A stretch of 40,943 nucleotides of DNA, taken from contig MVBO01000132.1 in NCBI GenBank assembly GCA_002261195.1, forward strand, positions 1 through 40,943, written 5' to 3'. This DNA comes from Bifiguratus adelaidae (Eukaryota; Mucoromycota; Endogonomycetes; Endogonales). Of this stretch, positions 20,655 through 33,339 are shown piece after piece (positions within the stretch are counted from its first letter, which is position 1; each line of letters begins with the position of its first letter). The position numbers and the translations under genes are program-made. Under the pieces are notes generated by a model. That model saw nothing but the letters and a program-made list of their open reading frames with translations. It made no database searches and was not told the origin of the DNA.

Positions 20655-22623
20655 ATGGCATCCGACGTGGAGAATGGCAAGACCTTTCGCAATAGGAACG
20701 CTGACAGGAACAAATTCACAGACATTGGCATCGTAGGAAGGTAAGGGCAAGTGGTTTTGGCACCACTTCCTGCTGCTGACGCACAATCTCTCAGAAAAAC
20801 AGGCGTTTCCGTCAAGGGGACAGTTCGGCAGGATGCAGACGGCCTGGAGAACATTAGTGACTTTTTCCACCAAGACGGTTCAGATGAGGAAGATGAGGAG
20901 GGTCAAGAGGACCCTGGAGATATACTTCCGGAAGACATTCATCGCTCGACACGTTCACCAGCTGTCTCGTCGCACGAACCTTCGAAACGGACAATCGTAC
21001 GCAGAGAGGTATCAGAACATGAAGAATTCTACGATGCGAAACCCATGTCAGACAGTAAGTTGCAAAAGGGTGCTGCAAAGGCTTTAAAAGATTCTTTGTA
21101 CTAACTTCCGTTCACCAATAGCTAATCACCATCACTCTCAACACCAACTTTCCCCCAATGGCGAAGGATATGATGGCTACGCCTTTTCCGATGCAGGTTC
21201 CGAGCCGACCACACCCATTACACCCAAAGTCGCGCGAATCCTGGATTTTAAAAAGTATCAGGATACGGACGACGAAGAGGAACCGATCTTACGGAAGACG
21301 ACAACCTCGCAAACACACGTAAACCCAATGTTCAAACAAAAAGCATCTAAGGGATATGATCCCTCTGTAGATTACGATATCGGCGATGATGTGGATTTCA
21401 GCCTGGGTGCGCGGAGTCAGAACCGCCCCATGGCCCGACGTGGCGGAAGAGCCAGAGTAACAGCAGCTGGTCACACGGTGTCGCATGCTCTACATAGCAA
21501 TGACGATCCAGATGACGATTTTCAGGAACCCATACAACCCATACAACCGGTCAAACGCGGTCGTGGTCGACCGCGAAAGATAGAACCCCCCGAGCCACCA
21601 ACATTACAGGATGTAAAGACGGAATTACCAATGAGCGAAGCGACGGATCCTCCAAAGCGGGGACGCGGCAGAGCGCACCTTAATTCTTTGACAGATCAAC
21701 CAACCCCAAAACGCCCGCGTGGCCGACCACGAAAGAACCCCGTACCACAACCCGTTGATGCTCACGCTACAGAACTCGACGATGGCGAGTCTGCCATGCC
21801 ATCGCATCCAACCCCCAAAGAGCGCCGGGGAAGACCTCCCAAGCATGTCAACAAAGAACCCGTGTTATCGCATGATGACCTTTCCCAAACATTCGCCTAC
21901 ACTATATCGAGTAACTCCACAAGCAAGGGCACAAAGCGCAAAGAAGTCGCCAATTTATTGCAATCGGGCTTCACCAGAAAGCGAAATCGACCAGATTATG
22001 GAGAAGGAGACGAAGATACAAAGGCACGCATACCTTACGACAGCGTGTCTGCCGAAGCTCTTGTAGTCGATGTCGCTACGGAATCAGAACGATACTACCC
22101 TATTGTGTTCACAGACGCGATGCTGCAGCTTACCCGACCAGACGAAGGTAATTACGGTTTTCAAAAGATATTTGCCGAAGGCGATCACGCGTCCAGTGGT
22201 CTGCTTGTCTTACCACCAGGAGGCGTGAAACCTAACAAACGATCTTACGACAGCACTTTTGTAAGTGACGTTTTTCGCCTTTCAATGATCGCTCTCTCAT
22301 GTCTCCTTCCTTAGATGTTTTTCGTCATTGCCGGAGTCGTCAAGGCCTACATTCATAAAAATGCATTCACTTTACCCGCAGGCTCACATTTCATGGTACC
22401 AAGAGGCAACCATTATGAATTGCAGAACGAAGGTTCGCAAGAGTGCCGTTTACTCTTCATGCAATGTCGTCAACAGGTCAGCGAAGTTCCGTCTACTACA
22501 GAAGAGGATGTCTATAGGGAGCCTAAACCTAGAGCAAGAGAATCCTCTACCAGAGGCAGCACACGAGGACGTCCAAGGAGAGGACGAGGCAGAGCTAGAT
22601 CGCGTGTAATTCCAAGGCATTGA
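20655..22623 (+). CDS. MIF2: Inner kinetochore protein CENP-C/MIF2
   Basis: Four exons (20655-20740, 20795-21054, 21122-22260, 22315-22623) give 597 residues. The N-terminal block (IGIVGRKTGVSVKGTVRQD, then DGLENISDFF) is the Mif2 N-terminal signature that contacts the Mis12 complex. The C-terminus is the Mif2/CENP-C cupin dimerisation domain (YYPIVFTDAMLQLTRP, SSGLLVLPPGGVKPNKRS, FFVIAGVVKAYIHKNAFTLP, GSHFMVPRGNHYELQNEGS). Between them lie AT-hook-like DNA-binding motifs: KRGRGRPRK at 260-268, KRPRGRPRK at 312-320 and a later ERRGRPPK. A further Arg/Gly-rich tail follows the cupin (RGSTRGRPRRGRGRARSR). The nucleosome-binding CENP-C motif, normally RRSxR...P..YW, is not obvious; the nearest match is TRKRNRPDYG at 400-409, which lacks the aromatic YW end. 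The gene is tandem with its neighbours. Confidence 0.95.
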
Positions 22624-22778
22624 AATAGAACGCCTGATGAAGCCACATGGCACATGAAAAATTGACCGTTTAGATAGGGCGTTGTCTTATAGCACTTATA
22701 GTCGCATGAGTGGTATAGGATTGCACCTGGCATAACTTGAGATATCGCGAGCGAGGCTATTGTACAGCTCTAGACGCC

Positions 22779-25700
22779 ATGGCTGGTAAGTCGAACCTCA
22801 CGTCAATAGGTGCCGTCCAGCGCTAATTGCGTATCACGCCTGCTTAGATCTTGGCTTCAGCTTTGAGAGCGACGAAGACTATTTCGACGAGCCAATTCAG
22901 CATGTTCCGTCAATAGATGTCGCCAAGAACCTTAGGGAACGGGTGTTGAACGCCATGGACGGCTCAGTCGGCCAGACAACGCCACCAGAAGTGCAGAATG
23001 TCATTTACTTGAGCGATCCCACCGAAGTACCTTCAGCCACGCCGTTCATCCCCGCTGGACGAATGGACGAGGAAGCGGAGCGATTGGTACACCCAGAGAC
23101 ACCAGCTCCTGGCCTTTCGGCGTCGGACAATCATAATCCAAATCTACCAGCACCTTCAACACCATTCTTCCTTCCCCTCACTTCAGAGAGCACTAACGGT
23201 CCACATGATGAGGATCCTGATGACGACCAGGCATATCTCGACCGGAACAGGTCGCAAAAACAACATGTTGAACCTTCAGAAGCCTTGCGTCAGGCGCGCC
23301 AAGAGCTCTCGAGGACAGGGCCACATATACCTGGAATAGGTTATGATGGCGAAGAGCCAGATAGCAAGAATTTTGGCGATTCACCCGAGTTGTTTGATTC
23401 GGATGCCTTGCTGCAAGCTATGGCAGAAGGTAGCGTTGCTTTCATGAAATAGAGCTAAGCTGACACGTTATTCTCTATAGAGGTGACCACGGCTGACTTG
23501 GAAGAATTCGACCCAGCTATAGCCTCAGGGGTTGAGGCCAACGCTGCTGTGCCAATGATAACCGATGAAATGGGGCAGGATGTGGAAGAGGAGGAACACA
23601 TGCTTTTGGATGACCAGTCATTGACGCCTCTCGAGCGAATATATCTATTCACCAAGAGTGACCTTGTCTTTCATCGCATATACGCTGCGCGCGAATTGTC
23701 GGGCATGCTGCAGGCAGTCTCAGTATCCGACGCTATCGAAATCGTGATACCGCTCATCAATGGGCTCGCTGTTGACAATGGTCCGTATTTTCTTCTGGTG
23801 GCAAATGAGGCACGTGCTAATATGTGCTTTATAGATGATAGTGTTCGTGAGAGCTTTGTGACGGACTTGGACAAGATTATTCTCTGGTATTATGAGGTAA
23901 TCATGCATTTTCACCCAACCGAAATCTTGATCTAACGCTTCTAAAGCATTGTCCGCCAATCCTCGGAGCAGATGCGGAAGCTTCGGAAAGCAACAATGGC
24001 GAAGCAGCTGAAGAGGTTACTCCTTCGAATGCCAGTGCTCACGCATCAAATGAACCTGTACCCACGTTGACTGATTTCGCTTCGTCGCTTGATCATACTC
24101 CTCAAACATTATCATCTTCCCCGCCATCCACGACTTCGACAGATAATGACGATATTTCTATGGTCGACGAAGCCAAAGCAGCAGACCTCCCACATTCAGC
24201 AGAGCATACACCCGAAAAAACTGTTGGGCCGGAAGATATACCTTTACCTGATTCCGATTCTGCTCAGTCCGACACTTCATCCGCTCAAGCAACCTCTGGC
24301 TTCACCAATCTGCCTCCAGGCACCTTCATACCGGTTCTCACGGAACTTCTGTTGGACAAAAACTCTACGCTTGCAACTCTGACCCAACAATGTGTTCTAT
24401 CGGTTGCCACGCAAATTGCTGATGACGAAGCTTTACTGGACGCAGAGATATTTGATGGCTTGGTGTTGGGTCTTTGTCGTATGGTGGGAGTGAAGAGTTG
24501 TTTTGCAGACACAGATGTTGCCTCTGGATCTCACGCCAATACCAAAACCATGTCTCCAAAGCCGATGGAAAGTCTCGACGACGGGGAAGCCAGTCTGGCG
24601 AAGATGGTGTGTCTATCGGTACGTAATGCATAGGGTCTTTCACTCGTCCTCTTTTGACATAACCGAAATCCTCGCACAGCTTATTTCTGTCCTGGCTAAT
24701 GTTTTGGGAGTGGAAAGGTGTGAAAAATATTGCCTACCCATCGTACAAGAGCTGGCAAGCGATCCGATTTTTTATGTGCGCAAGGAGGCTGCGACGGCCA
24801 TTGGATGCTTAGCAACTGTTCTGCTGCAAAGTGTAATGGTAGATACTTTGGTAAGTTTCGCCCCGTTGGTCTTCTTTCAACTTACCGGCATGCGCAGTTA
24901 CCGCTATACAAGACATTTGCCAAAGATACGATATGGCATGTTCGACGTTCGTGTGTCCTCGCCTTACCCGCAATGTGTGGTGTATTACCTGAAGATCTGA
25001 GGGCACATTTCGCAGTTGAGAATATTGAACATTTTCGCGACGACGCGAGTCGAAGTGTCAGAAGTGCCTTGGGAGAAGTCATTGGTGAAATCATTGCCAA
25101 ATTCCTGCCGCCCCATTGGGAGACGACGCGACAGCCTGGAGCAGTAAGTTTTCAGCCACTTGGTGAATCAATGTATTAACTTCGTTAGGTTCCGGACGCT
25201 CTCCTCGACTATTTCCTTTCGCTATCATCCAACCCAGGTCCAGGTCAAATGCTGAAGCTGGAACCAGATCGAACAGTCATTTGCGCTTATAACTTTCCAG
25301 CCGTCATCCTCACAGCCGGTGCTCAGAAATGGGACTCTCACCTTAAAGACGCCTACCTCACACTTACCAAAGATTACCAGATAAAGGTCCGTCGCACGTT
25401 CGCTTACTCTCTCCACGAAATTGCCTCCGTTATTGGACCTGAGAAGGCCGAGAGGGATCTTGTACAGATTTTTGCATGGTATCTTATGGACCTCGATCAA
25501 GTCAAAGAAGGAGTCTTGGAACACTTGGCAGACTTCTTGTCTGCGTTAGCGCCAAGCTCACGCAACGAGTATGTACCAATCCTAGCCGAAGTATGGGACG
25601 GAGTAAGCAACAATTGGAGACTGCGAGACATCCTCGGCCACCAGTTACGAAAATTGTGCTATCTCTTCGATGCGTCAAAGGTGGTCGAGAACGTCTTACC

Positions 25701-26684
25701 GCTAGTATGGAAGGCATGCTCCGACACTATAGCAAGTGTACGGGAGACCGGCGTCACAAGTGTAAGTTACGAGTGGTTGCAATGTCCTCCGTCTGGTACT
25801 GAACCACATCAAGTTTCCCGCCATCTTACAAATTGCTCATGAAGAAGATGCTCGTCAACAGAACGACGAGCAGCATCTGCTTGATGAGGTGCTGACCTCT
25901 ATACTGGGATTTTCAGGCTCCACGGCGTATCGGGGCCGAGTCATGTAAGTGACAAGGTGCGTCAATCCTGATGACTTATGCTTGGCTGCCTCAGCTACGC
26001 CCAAATATGCCTTGCTGTCATATCAGAAGAAGAGGCGATACATTTTTTCGACGAGTACTTGCTGCCGAAACTTGAGAAGCTTGCCCAAGATTCAATAGTA
26101 GACGTGCGGATAGCTGTGGCGCGTTGCATGCAAGCATGGTGCTCTATCAATGTTTATAAAGAAGGTATGAAGTAATACGTGCAGGCTGCATTACAAGCAT
26201 CCTAATCCATCATATTGCCTTCTTAGATGAAAACGGGACCGATCCAGACGTCACTCGCAACATCATCTCCCACATTCTAAATCTCCTCGCATCCGATAGC
26301 AATCTCGAAGTAGTACAGTTCGTCACCCCTTTTGTCCCCCGTCGCTTCCAAGATAACGAAAATGGGATCCTGCCAGCCGCAGACATTGACGCAGACATGA
26401 CTGCCCAAGATGCCCCATCTCAGACCACCACCCCATCGTCCATATCCACACCAGCTGCCTCAAATCCCTCACCACCACCTACCCAACCAAAACAGTATCC
26501 CTCCCCGACACCCGACAAACCCGCAGACGCGTCCACCGAAACTGCATCCATGGACTATGACGACAATGACAATGATGAAGACATTAGTGATTGTCTCACT
26601 GAAAGCGAGATATTAGAGCGTCGCAAGGGAAAGGATCCAATGGACGAAGACGATGATCTCGTGGTCATTGACAGGGTCCAATAA
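22779..26684 (+). CDS. Protein phosphatase 4 regulatory subunit 1-like (HEAT-repeat protein)
   Basis: Eleven exons (22779-22785, 22848-23429, 23481-23780, 23835-23896, 23947-24618, 24680-24850, 24898-25143, 25189-25761, 25814-25944, 25995-26164, 26227-26684) give 1123 residues. The first coding exon is only 7 nt. HEAT-type helical repeats are visible: LTPLERIYLFTKSDLVFHRI with DDDSVRESFVTDLDKIILWY, SDPIFYVRKEAATAIGCLAT, KDTIWHVRRSCVLALPAMCG, YQIKVRRTFAYSLHEIASVI and DSIVDVRIAVARCMQAWCSI. The arrangement with acidic and Ser/Pro-rich inserts fits PPP4R1, a scaffold of the PP4 phosphatase that acts on HDAC3, signalling and DNA-damage substrates in animals. PP2A-A-like scaffolds are the alternative. 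The N-terminal 190 and C-terminal 110 residues are disordered. The stop is 22 nt before the VPS34 start. Confidence 0.88.
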
Positions 26685-26706
26685 ATGGGTGAAATTGTCC
26701 TCTCCT

Positions 26707-29700
26707 ATGGCCGGGACAATGACAGACTTTAAAGACTTTTCGTATTGTCAGACGCGAGACCTCGATGCTCAACTGATGCTGAGAATGTGAGTATGCATAT
26801 AGGCTGTCATGCGCTTGAGCGGGACTGAAATGCTGCGAAGTGCTGTCTTGGAAGGGCACATTGAGAAGAAGTCTTCATTGGAGGTTGCCAAGAACCCACA
26901 GCTACAGTTTTCAGGAGTTCAACTAAGGTATAGGATAGCACAAGTGGTACTATCGTCAGACTGCGCCTTGACATGCCTTGCAGCGACCATTCCGACGTGT
27001 ACATGACGTGTCAACTTTATTGTGAAGGCGAGGCTATCGGTTTACCTGTCAAGACGAGCTATAAAAGCTTTAGAAACAGCTGGATGTAGGTAGTAGATGG
27101 GTTGTATGGAGGTGCAAGACTGACAAGTGAGCAGGTGGAATGAATGGCTCACATTTCCCATCAAATACAAGGATCTGCCCGAGTGTACGCAAGTTGGCAT
27201 CACAATATGGGATATTCAAGGTCCTAGAAAAGTATCTGCTATTGGCGGAACGACGTTTGTCTTGTTTTCTAAAGACCAGTTAGGTTTCTATGGTCAATGA
27301 GTCTATGCGATGTCTGACTTGTTGGTTTTAGCACCTTGAAGCAAGGCAAACATAAATTGTACATATGGAGAGATAGAGAAGCAGACGGAGGTTTGAACAC
27401 GACGACACCCAGCAAATTGCCATCGCATGGTGAGATGGATCGATTGGAGAAGGCAGGTCATGATATGCCCTTTCAACATGCGACGCTGACTGTGCAATGT
27501 AGCTTGTCAAGATGCACGAAAGCGGAGACATTCAACGCCTAGACTGGTTGGATAATCTGGCATTCCGTCAGATTGAGAAGATACACAAAGTAGGTCACTG
27601 GACCTTTATCTGATCGCGCCTCCTAATCAAGTACCCAAACAGAAAGAGACATTGAACAGCAAAGACATGTTTCTTTATGTGGATCTTCCAAAGTTTGACT
27701 TTCCGCTGGTATTTAGTGAATATGTAAGTTCCGTAAACCCGCACACGCGAGCTCAAGGGTTGCTTTAGGAATATCCTTCCACAACCAAACCTACGAGCCA
27801 GCTCAATGGTAATGCGGCCATGCCGCAACCATTCATTCAATCTGGTACTACCGCCATTCCCATCAATGACAACGAATACCCTGCAGTCATCATTCTGGAT
27901 CCTGAAATCCTACGAGAAAATCCAGTCGAGGCAAAGCATAGACGCCTTGTCCGATCGCATCGCAACGGTCCGCTTGACCGCGATTTGAAGCCAAACCCAA
28001 AGACACGAGACGAGCTTAATGTAAGAGAATGCACATGTCTGACATGCAGGCACAAGCGCTCATGGCTTCTTAGACCATCCTACGTTACCCACCAACACAA
28101 AACCTTACAACGGAAGAAAAGGATGTCATTTGGAAGTTCCGATACTATCTGACAAGAGACAAGCGGGTACGTGTTGACTGCTCGAAGACAACCATCGCAT
28201 GAAGCGCTTACTGACGGATGGCATTAGGCTCTCACAAAGTTTTTAAAGTGTGTTGTTTGGAGTGACAAGATGGAAGCAAAGCAGGCTGTGGATTTGCTCC
28301 AGCTTTGGGCCGATATCGACGTTGCGGATGCGCTTGAACTCCTGGGCCGTGATTTCGAGAATCGATCAGTAAGAAGATATGCCGTCAGTCAGCTGCAAAA
28401 AGCCAATGATGAAGTATGCAACTCCAACGGTCAGTCTTTCCAACGAGGAACCTTTACTCATATCCAAGTAGGACTTGCTCCTATACCTGTTGCAGTTAGT
28501 GCAAGCTCTCAAATTTGAGCACATTCGGGAAAAGCAGACCAATTCACATGAATCCTCGCTGGTCCAATTCTTGATTGACCGCGCCATCCGCAACCCAATA
28601 CTTGGTACTCTTTTCCATTGGTATTTGATGGTTGAGGTACAAGACAAGATTGTAGGAAAGATGTATGCCAAAGTTGCATATCAATATCAGAAAGCCATGA
28701 CCGAGGTAAGAAACACTCTTAATTCTCGAATTCAAAGACTGACTCAATATCAGGCACCTCATGGCGTCGAGCAGCGGGATATTTTACGGCGACAAGGAGA
28801 ATTGGTCGCCTACATGTCCACCTTGAGCAAGGATTACAGACAACTCAAGGAAGTGCGGCCAAAGAAGGTATATCCGATAATGACTGATTAATCCATTGTC
28901 TGCTCACAGCAGCTAGGTTGAGAAGCTACGAGCAAAATTGGCGGACCCAAAAGAAGGCATGAACAGCTTTTTGCCCTTACCTCTGCCGCTAGATCCGATA
29001 TATTCGGTACAGGGTCTCATCCCAGGTTGGTACATGGTTGTGCGTGCCCACTATTTGACCATATTGCTTACCTCTCCAATTCTCAGAGAAATGTACAATG
29101 TTCAATAGCGCTATGCAGCCGTTGCGTCTCACCTTTTCGACTATAGATGGTCAAGAGTATCCTGTAAGTTACCTTATTTGATTACGCGTCTATTGTGTGA
29201 GATGCTAACGCCACCGAGCGCAGATCATGTTCAAAACCGGGGACGACTTGCGCCAAGATCAACTCGTCATTCAAATCATCACGCTCATGGATGATCTCCT
29301 GCAAAAAGAGAATCTGGATCTGAAACTGACGCCATATCGGGTGCTCGCTACGGGCACGGATCAAGGCATGATGCAGTTCATCCCGAACAAATCACTAGCT
29401 GCCGTTCTGAATGACCACAATAACAGTATATTGGCGTATTTGAGACAGCATCACCCCGACAGCTCGCCTTCAAACGTATTTGGACTAAGCGCTGCAGTCA
29501 TGGAGACGTACATCAAAAGCTGTGCAGGATATTGTGTGATTACCTACCTTTTAGGTGTTGGTGACCGACATTTAGACAATCTGTTGTTGTCACCTGATGG
29601 TAGATGTTGCATCCAAAACGTCGGGGTCTGTGCTTATCCATGCTTAGGCCGTTTGTTCCATGTTGACTTTGGCTATATTCTGGGACGTGATCCCAAACCA

Positions 29701-30103
29701 TTCCCACCACCGATGAAGTTGTGCAAGGAAATGATTGAAGCCATGGGTGGTACATCGTCCCCGCAATATCAACGATTCCGAAGCTACTGTTTTACCGCCT
29801 TCATCATTCTACGCAAAAACGCCAATTTGATTCTCAACTTGTTTGCACTCATGGTAGATGCGAATATTCCCGATATCCGCATTGAACCAGACAAGGCTGT
29901 GCTGAAGGTGAGCATAATGGTGTTCAGCAATCTGAGGCTCGAACTAATTCGAACCTATATAGGTGCAAGAAAAGTTTCGGCTTGATCTCTCGGAAGAGGC
30001 AGCGATTAGCTATTTTCAAGGCTTGATCTCCGATTCAGTATCTGCACTCTTTCCAGTACTGACGGAAATTGTACACAAATGGGCACAATATTGGAGAAGA
30101 TAG
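26707..30103 (+). CDS. VPS34: Class III phosphatidylinositol 3-kinase VPS34
   Basis: Seventeen exons (26707-26786, 26841-26927, 26984-27085, 27135-27278, 27332-27452, 27503-27589, 27643-27723, 27769-28020, 28074-28166, 28228-28413, 28472-28705, 28754-28867, 28917-29025, 29087-29163, 29224-29599, 29648-29907, 29963-30103) give 847 residues. It makes PI3P for endosome sorting and autophagy. A C2 domain comes first (FCV-like start [28 protein letters not shown]). A helical PIK domain follows ([19 protein letters not shown]). The kinase domain carries [12 protein letters not shown], the catalytic loop GVGDRHLDN (D703, N708) and activation-loop [20 protein letters not shown] (DFG 721-723). The C-terminal helix is [10 protein letters not shown]. 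An in-frame ATG at 26719 is an alternative start. The fifth intron must use a GC donor (GAGAAG|GCAGGT) to keep the conserved [16 protein letters not shown] join. Confidence 0.97.
27453..27502 (+). other. GC-AG intron in VPS34
   Basis: This 50-nt intron starts GCAGGTCATG and ends TGTAG. The GT 4 nt further on would give the wrong frame and a rapid stop. Only the GC donor preserves the conserved helical linker that VPS34 proteins share. The donor context AAG|GCAGGTCA is identical to that of the 54-nt HSE1 intron at 10563-10616. Confidence 0.8.
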
Positions 30104-30196
30104 GTGCGATTGAGTAGTGTACAAGATGTAGGATATCCATAAGTTACGAGTGTATATCAGCTTCTCTAGACGTGAACTTACAAGGCGCGGGTCCCT

Positions 30197-30928
30197 CTAA
30201 TCACTTTCGCCTTTGATGCGCTTCAATTCCGAGAAGATCTCTGCCGTCCCACTCATACCCACTCGAGTCGCGCCAGTTTTGAGAATCTCGACAACTTGAT
30301 CCAAAGTCTTGACGCCTCCAGAAGCCTTTACACCAATGTTGCTGCTCACGCTCTTTTTCATGAGACGCAGATCGTCCAATGTATGCCCAGAAGAGGCGAA
30401 CCCCGTCGATGTCTTGACGAAATCCGCACCGGCCTTCTCGGATCGTTTGCAACACTCGGCAATCTCGTCCTTTGCCAGATAGGCATTCTCGAAGATGATC
30501 TTGATTATCGTGTTTGGCTTTTCGCGTTTAGCAGCTTGAACGCATTGTCGAATTTCATCCTCAACGGCATCGTATTGGTGTGATTTGACCCATCCAATGT
30601 TGAGAACAATATCGAGTTCAGCGGCACCTTCCTTGACCGCTTGAATACATTCGGCTACCTTGATAGGCGTAGCCGAATTTCCATGAGGAAATGAGATCAC
30701 AGAGCACACGACGACTCCTGTACCTCGCAAGATTTCGGCCGCAAGGTTGACATCGCAGGGCTTTACGCAGACTGACTTTGTTCGATACTCAGCTGCTACT
30801 TTGCACGCCTCAAAGACATCGTTGAGAGTAGCATCAGACTTTAGCACAGCATGATCCACGGTTCGTGAGATCTGCTCATAACTGAGCGATTCTATGGTAA
30901 TGTTTTCATAATCGGTCGGGAGTGCCAT
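30197..30928 (-). CDS. Deoxyribose-phosphate aldolase (DeoC)
   Basis: An uninterrupted frame of 243 residues encodes the class I aldolase that splits 2-deoxyribose 5-phosphate into glyceraldehyde 3-phosphate and acetaldehyde in deoxynucleoside breakdown. The ATG at 30928 was chosen because the frame upstream lacks another ATG. The active-site residues are visible: Schiff-base K172 in GADFVKTSTGF, K201 in GVKASGGVKT, and D106 in AAELDIVLNIG. The motifs VCVKPCDVNLA and VCSVISFPHGNS are also typical. The length is standard for the family. It is the only compact enzyme gene here with no intron, which may reflect chance or a bacterial origin, since DeoC is patchy in fungi. It is convergent with VPS34 (93 nt) and divergent from adenylate kinase. 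Confidence 0.97.
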   Translation of the reverse strand: MALPTDYENITIESLSYEQISRTVDHAVLKSDATLNDVFEACKVAAEYRTKSVCVKPCDVNLAAEILRGTGVVVCSVISFPHGNSATPIKVAECIQAVKEGAAELDIVLNIGWVKSHQYDAVEDEIRQCVQAAKREKPNTIIKIIFENAYLAKDEIAECCKRSEKAGADFVKTSTGFASSGHTLDDLRLMKKSVSSNIGVKASGGVKTLDQVVEILKTGATRVGMSGTAEIFSELKRIKGESD

Positions 30929-32026
<1,098 letters not shown>

Positions 32027-32028
32027 AC

Positions 32029-32034
32029 AATAAA
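32029..32034 (+). terminator. AATAAA directly after the ADK1 stop codon
   Basis: The hexamer starts 3 nt after the TAG at 32024-32026. It is a plausible polyadenylation element with an unusually short distance to the stop; its use is inferred. Confidence 0.4.
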
Positions 32035-33339
32035 CCTGTTTTTCACATGATTATGCAAACCGTTCGGTAGTACATCGATCTCTATTACACATATTACTAG
32101 GTTAGTAGATTTTGTTTGCTTATGAGGTCACGGCAAATGTAAGCCGCCAACCCAAGGAATGCAAAGGCGGCGTCAGATGTTACCATCCTAGTTTGGCAGT
32201 CAAATTCTCAAATGTGATTGGTTACGCATGCCGAAGCTCTATCAAACGCCACAACCTACCATAAAATTCATCGTCTGGAACACAGTGGCGAGTGTATGCA
32301 CCAATCAACGGCCGCATTGAGTATTTACACATGACACCTGTGGCAGGAGTTGTCAATGAACGATGACACCATGTGGAGCTCAGGGATTGCGCCGTGGGAA
32401 CACAGTAGCAAGAATAGCAGCTGTATGTAAAAATATACCGGCCATAAGATCCGTTTGCCGGTATTTGGTAGACAACTGAATGCCATTGAAGGCGGCCCGA
32501 AGGTTGGTCAAAGGCGCGTACCGAAAAACCATTGCTAGTGCGACGGTGAAACAAAGCGCTCTTTAGACAAGTCTTTTCTGATGCGGCCTCTGATCTGAAT
32601 GATTTGTCCTATGCACCCAGCTATGCAGGACATGTTTGCTGGTGGCCACTTATGTTGGCATGTGAATTCTCCTCATTCTGCATCGGCATTCACGCTCGGA
32701 CCGACGACAGCCGTACAGCTGCAACGTAAACGCCATACACACACTAGCCATAATGCCATATATGGCAAGATTCCCTTGTTGCAGGTGTGGCGCTGTCGCC
32801 CCACCCAACTGAACGGATAAGTTACCCTGCGAATCCGCCCACATGGATACGCTGTTCTACATGTATATAAAAGCTTGGCTTCCCGGTCCTATTTCTCCGA
32901 GACATCTTCTGCCACCTTGGCTGGCACGATATTCCAACCGTCAGCGTCATCTGTGAAAGGTTTTCTTCCGCACACTCTATTCAAGGCTTGCTCCGGAGAC
33001 TGTTCGATCATCTATTCTCACTGGTTGGGTCTGGAACTTGCTCGCCGTTGATTAGAGTATCTCATCTACCTTTTAATTTTGAGCCATTTGGTGTGGTCAC
33101 ATCTTTGTTTTACCCCGCTACAAGCTTGAAAGGCCAGCTCAAAGGCGCGGAGTCTCAGTATTCACCGGAACAAATAGGCTTGTGACCTATTCTGGATCCA
33201 ACGGTGCAACAACTTCGTCTCTATCGCGCGCGATTCCAAAGCAACCTATTTTGACGCCTCTGCTGGTTCCGAGAGCGAAAGACGACAGGAACCCTTGACG
33301 CTTTTTCATTCCGGTCGGTAAAAACGACGCAAGGACGGC
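32035..33339. other. 1.3-kb intergenic stretch with a long leader for the next gene
   Basis: No conserved gene is visible in this stretch between ADK1 and the coiled-coil gene. The longest open frame (32222-32554, - strand) lacks an early ATG and shows no domain. The right part after the TATA box at 32864 is probably transcribed leader, about 430 nt or more, containing pyrimidine-rich patches. Confidence 0.5.
32864..32873 (+). promoter_or_regulatory. TATA box (TATATAAAAG)
   Basis: TATATAAAAG is a perfect extended TATA element on the + strand, 467 nt before the ATG at 33340. It implies a start of transcription near 32900 and a long 5' leader. It is seen directly; its use is inferred. Confidence 0.5.

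Noticed and set aside
32222-32554. 110-codon open frame on the - strand
   Set aside because: It lacks an ATG near its beginning, has no domain, and sits in an intergenic stretch; likely chance.
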